In this document: piece by piece, positions 43,205 through 54,800 of the stretch
How the letters are laid out: every line of letters starts with the position of its first letter
Position numbering within the stretch: position 1 is the first letter of the stretch
Assembly: GCA_020055645.1 (NCBI GenBank)
Contig: CM034549.1
Location: 3,782,001 to 3,846,000 of the forward strand
Reading direction: 5' to 3'
Length of the DNA stretch: 64,000 nucleotides
Source of the DNA: Tomocerus qinae
Taxonomy: Eukaryota > Arthropoda > Collembola > Entomobryomorpha > Tomoceridae
Program-made: the position numbers and the translations under genes
Notes under the pieces: generated by a model
What the model saw: the letters and a program-made list of their open reading frames with translations, nothing else
Told to the model about the DNA's origin: nothing
Databases searched by the model: none

Positions 43205-43540
43205 TTGGAGCAAGAACGTTGATACCGGTTAAAATGTGGTTAATCAAAGTGTTTGCTAGTGTTAATTTGGACTTTTGTCTTCTCAAGTGAGGAAAATCCA
43301 GAGTTCGTTCTGAAAAAGTCAATATATCCTACCGGACGTAAACCTCCTCTTCCACAGAGGGAAGTTGGGCCTCCGTGGAAACTCAAGCACCTTGATAGTA
43401 GCAATCCCATTTATCTTGGAGGAGGTTGTTTACGTCCCGTAGGATATGTCGATTGTTTCAGGACAACCGCCGAATTTTCCTCACTTCAGAAAACAAAAGT
43501 CCAAATTAACAATAGTAAACACTTTGGGTTAACCCAAAAG
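43205..43540. repeat. Foldback, arms about 115 bp
   Basis: TTAATTTGGACTTTTGTCTT and CCTACCGGACGTAAAC at the left match AAAAGTCCAAATTAA and GTTTACGTCCCGTAGG at the right. Frames on the plus strand through both arms are artefacts of the repeat. Between here and 44287 I see no gene. Confidence 0.7.
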
Positions 43541-44287
43541 ACTCGAGTCTCTCATCCCCCTCGAAACTCGGCTCCACAGATACTTTAGATACACAAAATA
43601 TATAAATTTGTGGTTACATAATTTTTGCATCGACCCTAAAAAAATTTCAGTTTATTTATTTGTTTTCTGAAAATCCAACCGCCATTTTTGCTCGGAAGAA
43701 CTCAATTAATGATCTCATTCGTCATTCATAGTCTAGTGTATAAATTGCATACATATTTAATTTTAATACATATACATAATATTAAATCCCAAGTTTGAAA
43801 CTGAAAGGGACCTCGCCCGTTACTACCTGTATATGTACATGACAGACTAGCCATATAAAATATTATTATTATTATAAGCCACACTATCAGCACTATGGTC
43901 GGGGTTACTTATATCTAAGTAGTTCTGGTCATTAGTCATTATGGCCAAATGAACAGTAGTAAATAAAACAATAAAACTTGAAAATATAGTCAAAAATTGC
44001 TAGTAAGTGTGATAATCAACCAGAGTGATCGATATCGATCTCATATATTATTATATGACACAAAATAATGTACACGACTTTCCCCAAGAGGTAGAAAAGA
44101 CACTAAAGATTGTAGACTTTGTGTGCTCATTTGGACAAAAAGGCTAGCCATTATAGCCCTTTTGAAAACCCATAGCAGTGTATTATTACTATACGGTCAA
44201 CAAAGATAGAACAGGAAGACAACAAAGACAGGAAGATAGACAAGTGCGGTTATCAACATTAAGTAATAAGAGGATAGAACTACAATA

Positions 44288-46590
44288 TTATATTATATAT
44301 ACCTGCTGTCCCTGTCCCACCACTGCTTCTTCATACTTTATGCATAACCCACATCTTCCTGGGTTAGCAAAACAAGATTGACACATTATGTGCCCACAAA
44401 TTAAATCTTTGGCAGGTTTATGTTGTCGACGATCAAATATGTTGCTGCAATTTGGGCATAGATGTGTGACTGTAAATAAAAGATTACCAAAAAACATTAA
44501 AATCATATACTTTGTACATCCTATATATCATACTGTCACTCACACACATATACATCATCGAAAAATTAACAATAATAATTGGCTACCAATAAAAATCTCC
44601 CAACAAAAGTGAATCTTATGTGTAAGTAAAGTTTCACATCTAGTTTATTAGTACATAGAATTCCATTGTATCCTTACTGTTCATGTAAAATTCTCTGTAA
44701 TCATCTTTAACAAAAACAATAATAAGGCCTACCTGAACAGCTAAATTGCATCGTATATCTTCTTGTATGTTGATTACTTTAAATGTGGGGAGATTATTAT
44801 TGATTAGGAGTAGCTGTGCTGTATAGGCTCTAGCTGAATAATGCAGTGATCTAGTTTCTATATATTTCCAATCCTGAATTTTCAAATGAACATATAATAC
44901 CGATGCGTTAAAGGGGTAAGCCCCACTTTTGCAGGTACAAGGATTTTGAAAATATTATTCCCAAACCCGTCATGAATGTGAGTGGACACTTGAAGTAAAA
45001 GGTATAAGAATGTCAAAACTCAAACTCATTTGCACTCATTTCCATTTCTTAGGCTGCAGCCTAAGACAGCCGGCAGTCCGAGACCGACTCCTAATGGAAA
45101 TATTCCTTAATGACTATCTTTACTCCTTAAGGACTGCTAAAAGTACTTTTTCTCCATATTCGCCAAAGTATGAAGAAGCAGCGTCGCACATAGTAGTACT
45201 AGCCGGTATTAAGAGTCCTTTTGGAAGAAGTCTTTTAGGAGTGATTCCCTCGTAGTACTCGTTCCATGTAACCTTTCCTATATAATTTCTGTACTTTATT
45301 TATACAACACTTACAAATAAGACTTTGCAACTCATTTGGTGTTCCAGAACCTCGCGTGTTATCAAATAAACTAGATTCGTCACTGTGACCGCTTTCTGGG
45401 GCTATTTCCGGAGGAAGTGGATGAATAGGTTGAACTGGTAAGGGTCTTAGGTCAAAAAACTGCCAACTGCTATGTATGTGATACGGTATTCCAAGTCCTT
45501 CTTGTTCGGAGGGTGAGACAACTGGCAAGGATGATGACACTCCATCCGACTCTACAGAAATTACAATTACAATCATTAACCTTTGAAGAAGTAAAAAGGT
45601 AGAAGTAAGTATGAGAAAAAGTATTTGCCAAATAGTCAGTATCGCATTTGAACGAATTAAACAATTTTACTTCCAAATGCTTCATTTCTTTTCAAAAGGC
45701 ATTTACAATAGACCTTATTCATATTAGCATCAGCGCCACTGCTGTTAGGTATAACGAGAACGGCGAAGGTTACTCAAACGGGTAAATGAATGAATAGTAA
45801 CCATTCGCACACCGGTGGTATACCGCCACACCACGTGACACACCCAAACAAATACATACAATACAGATTCATTCTAAGTGAAGTTGAAATAGAAGAAACC
45901 GTATAGCTAAGCCTCCTTTTTGTTGGGTTTTTTATAAAGTATACTTGAAAATTCTAAGACGTTAATTAAAATGAGTTGCAGAAATAATAAAATAAATAAT
46001 AAAATTGTAATACGGCTCTGCTTCGTTTTTAATAAAATTTTCAGGTTTTCAAGGATTTAAAACGAATTGCTAATTTTTGCAAAATTACATTTCAAAATTT
46101 AATACATGGATAAGCCTATTAGGCAATTATTATTATTATTAATTACTATAAATTATTTCCAAGTATACTTTATAAAAAACCCAACAAAAAGGAGGCTTAG
46201 CTATACGGTTTCTTCTATTTCAACTTCACTTAGAATGAATCTGTATTGTATGTATTTGTTTGGGTGTGTCACGTGGTGTGGCGGTATACCACCGGTGTGC
46301 GAACGGTTACTATTCATTCATTTACCCGTTTGAGTAACCTTCGCCGTTCTCGTTATACCTAACAGCAGTGGCGCTGATGCTAATATGAATAAGGTCTATT
46401 TCTGCGGAACAAAGATATTAGTATTCCTATTTCAATTTTAAAGATTTCAATGTCAATTTAACAAACCTGAAGCATTTTCCGTTTCAGGACGAATCTCGGG
46501 TGTTGTATTTTCCGTTTCAGGTTGATGCTCTGAGGAGGTTGTATTTGTTAGCTCTAAATCGTCGCTGGTGAGGGTTTCCGGTTGATCCAT
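44288..46590 (-). CDS. Short RING-finger protein (180 aa), paralogue of its upstream neighbour
   Basis: Three exons: 46590-46467 (ATG, MDQPETLTSDD), 45551-45315 and 44469-44288, with phase-1 junctions and GT-AG borders, total 543 nt. The first two exons encode a low-complexity Glu/Thr/Ser/Pro-rich region. The last has a RING finger with spacing C-x2-C-x16-C-G-H-x2-C-x2-C-x6-C-x2-C (CPNC, CGHIMCQSC, CGLC), so an E3 ubiquitin ligase or protein-interaction role is likely. It resembles the neighbouring 688-aa gene in exon 1 style and RING but lacks its zinc fingers and AT-hooks. Intron 1 contains the 694-bp palindrome. An open frame at about 45273-45110 (NEYYEGITPKRLLPKG) and one at 44870-44745 may be unassigned exons. 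Confidence 0.6.
45707..46400. repeat. 694-bp near-perfect palindrome, arms about 245 bp
   Basis: It starts AATAGACCTTATTCATATTA and ends with the exact complement. The arms include CGCACACCGGTGGTATACCG and GTATAGCTAAGCCTCCTTTT and their complements, with one or two differences. The central about 200 bp is AT-rich. Possibly a Tc1/mariner-type MITE if TA is the target (TA-GACC ... GGTC-TA). Confidence 0.85.
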
Positions 46591-48289
46591 ACTAATAATA
46601 CAATGAAATTGGCCTTTCCAGCAGTTTTCCAGAGCTAATCATTACATTCATCCTAATTTGAAAGACAATTTGTGTGGTATCTTCAATAAAATGCGGGCCC
46701 CACTCTCACTTTATGTTGTTCAATCTCAATCAAAATATTTGTAGATATCTAGTGAACTTGAAACAATGAAATCAAATATGTTCGTTTACAAATCATTGTC
46801 CATGCTATCGACACTATAATAATTTCTACCAATGTTATTGCATCAATTATGGCTTAATCCATTTTATTAAACTTTGCACTAGCGAGTTTGTAAAGTGTAA
46901 ATCTACCTACATTAGCAGTAAATTAACATCAATTTATTTTGTGATAAAAAATGGTGGGACAGAAACATAATTTCTGCTCGTAACCCTTGATGGTTGCAAT
47001 AAGTAAATTGTAAACTGAAAATAATTTTCGTACTTCACAAAATGTTTTTGTTAAACAAGAATTGAGATTATGTTATTATGAACGAACAGACAGATATAGA
47101 TGAATTGTTAGAGGCTGAATGATGGTTTATGTTTAGCATTCGCGCAAAAGAATAGCCCTCTCCTCTTTACCAAACTCCACCTAGAAAGAAAGGAAAACGT
47201 GGCCTCCCTTCTAGCCATCTACCTACCTAATAATACAAACATACATTTCACACTTGCTTCGTGTATTTTTAAATAGCACCAAAAAGGAACCCTTGCTATT
47301 TGGCTTCAAATAGATTTTTGGGAAACAACACTTTCTAATCCTTAGTCACATAAAAATGTTCAAAGTTTATATTCTATATATTTAAGAGATGCCTTAGAGC
47401 ATTTATTTATAAAAATAAAACTAAATAACTCGATTGTTGGAATTCGGAGTTTATTAACACCGGCACCTTTTGTTCTCCTGCTAATTATATTATTAATATT
47501 AAGACAAATACATGCTTAAGCCTACTAAAACAAAGCTATACAAATTTTTATTTGATAAATTCACTTGTTATGGCACTTTCGCAATGTGCTCTCTTTTATT
47601 GGATATTTCGCTTTATGCTGAATAAATGTAATTATATGTAATTTGAAAATCTGAACTTTGTGGTACCGTAAAAATGGGAATATGGGATACTAAAGGTAAA
47701 ATATATTGAGACAGTTTCAATTTCAATGGCATAAGTAATGTTTTTTAATGGATAGTCGATTTAAGTATTATTATAACTGAAATATCTTTCTCTCATTCAA
47801 CCAGCAGATAGAGACGGTACAAATATGATACAAATTCAAGTAACATAACTTTACTTAATACACATCATACAACGATACACCAACATGTATTAATTGATTA
47901 TTATTATCATTTCAATATCTGCCAGTTGGAACACATTTTTGAATTTTGTAGATTTTGCTTTACATATATTTTTTAGGCAACCAATAAAAATGTACTGTTA
48001 GTTATAATTGGCCTTACTATTTATACGTGTTAATAAATTGTATTATTATTTTGTAGTATCTACTAATGTTGAGGTTCTGTAGTGTAGTTCGAAATTATGA
48101 TCAATTATTCTTGAGGAGTATCATAGTCATTGTTTTCGAAAGCTAACACTTATCATTGTATTGAGTGATTGATCAATGATTAGCTTGAGATATTGGGATT
48201 TCGATTTTTAACATTTAAGAAATTAACCTCTTGGTAATATATTCATATAACTAATATATCAAATAACTAATATATTCTTCATATAGAAT
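46591..48289. other. Intergenic AT-rich stretch between the two RING genes
   Basis: No gene, foldback or array seen. It should contain the promoter of the short RING gene and the 3' end of the larger one. Confidence 0.5.
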
Positions 48290-48295
48290 TTTATT
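48290..48295 (-). other. Polyadenylation signal of the AT-hook/zinc-finger/RING gene
   Basis: AATAAA on the minus strand, 67 nt after the stop codon at 48362, an ordinary distance for a short 3' UTR. Confidence 0.55.
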
Positions 48296-48361
48296 TAAAT
48301 ACACTATTCTATAAACTATAAGGTTATACTCTTGTATTCATTTCTTAGAAAATGACAAACT

Positions 48362-51300
48362 TCACGGAAACTGAATGCATTTGTCCGAGATTGATTTTTT
48401 GACATCCCCACGTATGCAGGATAATAAAATAGGATAGGCAATATCGGCACTCAGAGAATCAGCATTATCGTTTTCAGTAACGCAAATATCAGAAACATCG
48501 TCCTTCACTCGCTTGGCAGCCAGTTTACGCAAAATCTCAAGGGCAGATACCAAAGAGTCTTTTTCTTCCTTAGCAAATAATTAGCATTATTGATCATCAG
48601 CTTACACAATTTTTTACATTGTTTATTTTATTACGATACATCATATCATGTCCATAATTTAGTTTTTCTTAACTTACTTGGTTCAAATTTTGAAGATCAA
48701 AATGATTGGTCGTTTCAATACAAAGAAGACACCCTTCATTGTCATCGAAGAAACAAGATTCGCATAAGAGATGGCCACACATGGTGTTAACAGTGTAAGT
48801 GGAAGATTTATTAAAGCTGTAATGACATTGGCTGCAAAAATCATTATCTGTAAGATAACAAAATAATTTCCACTAAATGAGTACATATATTGAAAATTTA
48901 TTTAGTAACCTACTTAGGTTATTTTCACATTCTTACCTAATGTATATTCGGTTCCATTTGTATTTGTTTGCTGCCATTTTTCCAATGTGGTTGTCACACG
49001 TTCAAATACAAATATGGTACCAGAACTGGTTTTAATTTTAACGGAGGATAATGGTTCTATGGGTTCACCCATAGGTTCTTCTGTTTCTGGCAGCGTTTCC
49101 TCCTCGGTCGTATTTTCATTATTCTCTGATATTGTTGCTCTGATAGAAACGGTTAGACATTCAGAATTTAGTAAGTATCTACTTATAAATGTAAATAAAA
49201 GATAATTTTTCATACATAGTGAGTGTAGGATTTTCGCAAGTTAGCTCCGGTTCCTCATCATGTTCTGTTTCCTGCAATTTCTTAGCTTTTCTAGGCGAGC
49301 GATTTTTTCTGTCTTGCACCTTTTTTATAGGAAATGGATGGGAACATTTTTTGTGACTTTCCAGAATGTTTCTTCTAGTAAATTCAGCCTTGCACTCCCT
49401 ACATTTGAAGGGCGCCTTTTCTGTAACAAATTGACATGCAGTTTTATGTATTTCCAATTTGTTTGAAACAATGTAAAAAATGGTTTTCTGAAGTAAAAGA
49501 TTCGAAACAAAAACTAGGACTACAAATGGAAATTGTTAAGCTTATTTTTCAGGTAGCAGGAGATATTCAGCAATCAGTACTCAGGAAGGACACAAATACT
49601 TGATGATTAATAAAAACTAAATTATTACTACAAAATTCTTCTTACTTCTTACAAACTGTGAAGCACATTCTTCGCAAGAGTAGTGGCATTTTGACTCTGT
49701 GAGAACATGGCTATAGTACTTGAATTTCGTCCTGAACTTTTCTCCACAAGAGACACAAATTGCAGCAGGCTGTTTTTCTATTGCAAAAATTCAACAGTTT
49801 AGATTAAAGCTAGATTGACTTCTTACGGTCTTTGTAAAACATTGTATTGTTCTTTTTTTGAAAATTCTTAGCTTATTACGTATTTTTATTTGAGTGCGAG
49901 TTAAAAACAAAAATCATCATAATTAACATTCAGCCATTAAATAGATACATATTGATGGAGAAAATGAGATTGTTATTTATAGTGTTAATTAAGTAATAAA
50001 ATATTTACCTTCGTCGCATATTTCCTTTTCGTTAACGTTCACAGTGTACTGTTCCTTACACTTCTGACAGGAAAACTGCTGCTCACCGCAATGTAAACGA
50101 ATGTGAGTCTTTCGTTTGAAATATAGAAATCTTTGTTTGCAGGGTTTGCAGGAAAAGTGAGATCTCCCTTCATGCGTGAGAATATGAAATATCCATTTTC
50201 TGCGCTTTAGAAACCATTCGCCACAATAATGGCACACAAAATGACGTTTGCCTACAATCATAAGATATTGACGTGGAAAATACTTATAATAATAACATTT
50301 AGCCATAAAACAATTGGATAAAAATAACCTCATAATCGTTTGCAACGACTTTACCTGTGTGATTCTCTAAGTGAGTTTCGTAGTCGGCCCTACTTAAATC
50401 TTTTTGACGGCAATATTCACAAATAAAGAACTTTTCATTCAATTTGCATATCACGTGAATTGTTTTTGAGGATTCATTTCTAAACTTTTTCATACATATT
50501 GTACACTGATACTTGGTTTCATCTGAAAATGAATGAATTAAAAGATAATATTTAGTCTTTTTTATTTTATAAGGCAAACAAAGCCCATCCCCTATATACT
50601 TATTGAAAAGTGAATAATATGTATATATCGTAATAATTATTAATCGTAATAGTTATCTATATCTTATTGCAACGTTGCACGTTGCACGGTGAAAATCAAA
50701 ATACCGGATAATAATAAATGCTTAAGATTAGCTTTCTTAAAAAATATCTCATACCTTCCAGCTTCTGTATATGATCTAAAGTAACGTTTACGTTGACAAT
50801 CGCGTCTACTTCTTTGTTGTTGGGTGAATTTTCTATTGGATCTGTTGGAGACATTATAAACGTTTTACATTGAATTTTCAGTTTGGGAAAAGATAAGGTG
50901 GCATACTAACTAAATTGCATTAAGAGGGTTACTCATGGATAAACAGCAAGTTACCTGAGATGGAAATATTTTCCTCGTCATTGTCATCCTCGTATAATTT
51001 TTTCTTTGGTCTTCCTCTAAGCCTTGAGCCCCATGCAGACTTAGATGGACTGTCTTGTTCACTACCCTCTGTTTCTTTAGTCCCCTTAGCATCCACGTTT
51101 GCAGTGGTATCACATTCAGGATCTCGGAGTGAATATTTGAGCTTTCTTACTACATCTTGTTCATCTGAATGCATTTAGGATTCCTTACTCATTATGTCTT
51201 AGTTGTTAGAACAAAATACTACAAATTCCAATTTAACAACTTTTGTATCTACCTGATTGTCGTTTTCTCGGGCGTCCCCGTCCTCTGCGTGCACCGTTGT

Positions 51301-51828
51301 TAATGTCATCCGATTGTGGCTTTGTAAGTCTTTCTTGTACTATATTTGTTTCATCTGATTGTCGTTTTCTCGGGCGTCCCCGTCTGCGTGCACCGTTGTT
51401 AGTGTCATCTGATTGTGGCTTTGTAAGTCTTTCTTGTACTAAATTTGTTTCATCTGATTGTGCTTCATTCGTTGGAGTCAATTCGGATTTGCAACTTGTT
51501 TCCTTTCCAGTAATCACCTCTAGAAAACAAACACCCTTCCTTCAGACATAAGAATTTTTAAATCGGACGTTAATATGTGGCATAGTTTGTTGGCTAGTAG
51601 TATTTTATTACAGAACAAATAATAGAGAACTAATCTAGAGAAATAATATGTACCTGCTCCTGTTAATCTCGTTTTTCTTTCTCTTAACCTACCAGATCCC
51701 CATGTTCTAGGCTGAGAGATCGTTTTTTCTTCTGGATCCGGAGTTATTGGTGTTGATATACCATCGAGAGTTTCGGAAGTACACAATACAGTGCTTTCCT
51801 CATTCGTACAGATATCAGGAGTTTCCAT
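48362..51828 (-). CDS. AT-hook, C2H2 zinc-finger and RING protein (about 688 aa)
   Basis: Exons: 51828-51654 (ATG, METPDIC), 51519-51253, 51164-50955, 50841-50755, 50522-50355, 50251-50009, 49777-49646, 49420-49216, 49139-48937, 48847-48678 and 48568-48362. Phases agree and sum to 689 codons with stop. Two AT-hooks (RRGRPRKR, RGRGRPRKR; about 104-145) and a third-like LRGRPKKK (about 196-203) suggest minor-groove binding to AT-rich DNA. C2H2-type fingers follow (FVCHYC...HILTH, FSCKPC...HIRLH, FKCREC...SHKKC; about 250-470), then an acidic region and a RING (CSQC ... CGHLLCESC ... CLLC, about 568-606). Probably a nuclear DNA-binding protein with ubiquitin-ligase potential. Exons 7 and 8 can also be joined at 49653/49487. 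I do not recognise the family. Confidence 0.8.
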
Positions 51829-54800
51829 TATTTTTGCTTTGCTCTGAAATATAATTACGGTTGTACTTTATAACTACTATCGTAAAAGCTTTTTGCTTAA
51901 ACAGGGAAAAATGTCTGTTATGTTATTTATGAGTTAAAATTGGAATCACTGATTTATAAATTATTATATCACACAATCAATCGGATCCCAAACACTTCAT
52001 AAAACTACTTGTCACTTGTCAGTCAGTGAAAGATTAGTTTTTTTATTCTTCGAGATTCGAGATTCAACTCTTGATCTCCTCATCCCGCCTATCCTCCTTC
52101 AACTCTTCTCAGATCTAGTTCTATCAATGAATATCGAGAATGCCCCAGCTAGTCGAGATCGTTACCTCCTCAGTTCAGCTCAGGGACAAAGATATCAATG
52201 CATCGATGTTTCTCTTAACTTGGACTCTTAAAAAATCTCCAAGTCACCAATGAACAGAAATTTTGATAAATTATATTCCTCCAGCTAACACTGACAGAAT
52301 AATATCTACCTGTGTGTTATCAGTTATCTGGAGGCACATGCACTTAGGTACGTGTCTCTAGTCAATTGTGAGTGATGTATGCAAAGGCTAGAAAATCCTG
52401 TATCGGTAAGGATTCTAAAGAAAAGTAAAATATTTACATATCATTCATAATACTACATAATAGGTAAAGTGGTACACAAATATTAATACACAGTTAAGTT
52501 AATTTTTTATAATAGTTTATTATAATATAAGCAAATAAACATTTAAAGTAGATTTATTCACCTGAAGTTCTTGTCCTTACTTCATGGAGAAAAACTCCGG
52601 AGTCTTTAATGTTCATTGGTTCTTTGTACGTACAAAATGTAGCGCCAACTGACTATGACTTAAGTATAGATAATATGGTATTAGTGAACAAGTATATGGT
52701 ATATTGTTATGGGTGGGTGTATGGATTCTAGGTGTATGAGAAGATAAGATATTGCTTGGAAGAAATCAATTTACAGTTGTGCAGTACAAATAGGACAAAA
52801 CAATAACAAATATCCATGCTAGGACAGTGGTGGACACTAATACAGAGCAAAGACAGAGACTTTTATAACAGCCCATAATAAGTGTTTCCTGTATATGAAT
52901 TGTTTCCATATATAACAAAAACCTTTTCTAATTGCAGATTGTAGTGCACAAGAGCATCAAAATTATAAAGCATAGAAATGTCAATTCTATATAACTATAC
53001 AATACTATAACTGGTGAAAACAACATAAACGAAGATTCTGAATGGGATAAAGTAAGAGAAAAGTTTATTAATTTTGACTCACATTTCATTTTACATATTC
53101 TTGTACTCCTTCATAATATACTCCAAAATTCTTTCGTTGTATTTGTATTACTAAGTATTAAAAATCTTCATGAATGTGATTCTGTTTTGGTCTGACCCTT
53201 TGGTACGATAACTTCAATTTTTAGGGCACTATCATCAAGTGTCAAGAGTATAATATCTATAATATAATATCTACATAATAACATAAGTATAGCTCATAAG
53301 TATAGCTTATTGAAACCGGATAAATGGGTGTCAACTGTACTGCATTGGTTATGCTATCAAAATAAGTACAATAATAAATTATTATGATTCTTTTACGCAT
53401 AATAACATTTATGACATTTATGATTACAATATTTAGAGATAAGCTAGTTATTTAGTTAAATCTTCTTATTTCTTTTCATTGTATGATTATGTTGTGAATT
53501 GATGCAATTTAAAAGTGACATATTGATAGGTATATGTAGCTCTCTATTCATCCCATATAAATCGCAAGTTGATAAGTCGCAATGTCAGTCTCTCTAAAAC
53601 AGCTGAAAATGTCTTCTCTATAAAATCGCGGGGTTGAAATTAGTAATATAAATTGTAAATGCCAATCGTGTATGTATGAAGGATATTCCTTTTTTTATAA
53701 ATGAACTTTAGACCTCAATAAATACCTTTTCACCCAAACCTTACTATTACTATCATGAAATGAAAGCTGTTTACTTATACTTATGGAAAATAACTTGAGA
53801 TGACATAATGTTATCTTAAATTCGGCGCAAAAAAGTATTAATTAATAGGCGGATCTGGTTATGTCATTCTTTTCTATTCATACCTTCTTATTCAATAAAT
53901 AATTTTTTTACTGATTTATGAGATCAGCATGCAGTTAAATGACTTTATGTAATGGTAGGCGAGTCTTTCTTAGGCCATTCATTGCATTCCACTCCTATTT
54001 TGACAAACCGATAAACTAAACGATACATAACTTGTTTACCTAAATGCAAGCAATAACAAAGTCATAAGTGTGATAGTAGGAAATGGTTAGTTGTAGGTGA
54101 TCTTTGGTAGCTTCTGTAGAGCTCTTGATACTTTTATATAGCATAGCAACTATTATCTTTTGATTTTAAACTGGATCGAGTAGGACTAACACTAATTCAT
54201 TTTATAAAGAGGCTGCTGCTCTTCCACACACCTTCTTGTTAAATCACATGGCACATCGTCTTATAACATAATCTTGTTTGGCTTGCGTATTTTTTATTGG
54301 GATACCCAGTCAAGGAATGTAAATGATAACGTGCGTGATAAGTAGAGGGATGATTTTCTTAACAGCATCACAAGACCAACGAGTCTATGACCCTCAACGA
54401 CGTTAATTGGTGTTTGTGTGGATTGTAATTTGTGGGTAATCAAACCAATCATTTGTCTTATAATCCTGATTTGGTATATAAATGTCGGATCACGCAGGTC
54501 ACGGAAATAGTTCAAAAAAATTCATACTCAAGCTAATCAGGAAGAAAAAGGATTCTCCTTACATTACAGAAAATTATTCATGAAAAGAGTAAAATTGTTT
54601 CTGATACATGATGTCTTGTCTAAATTCGCAACATTAAAACATTCATCTGCTTATGTAAGTTGTAACTTAGATGCTCAGTACTTTGTAGGATCTTAGTAAA
54701 CATTGGATTCAAAATCACCAGATGGCCACCAATGTGTAGATTTGGTATATCAGAGTTGTAGTAAGCATTTTACGCACACAGTAAAATGAAGCACAGACTT

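Noticed and set aside
43036-43588. Two overlapping plus-strand ORFs (84 and 111 codons)
   Set aside because: They run through both arms of a foldback; the open frames follow from the inverted repeat.
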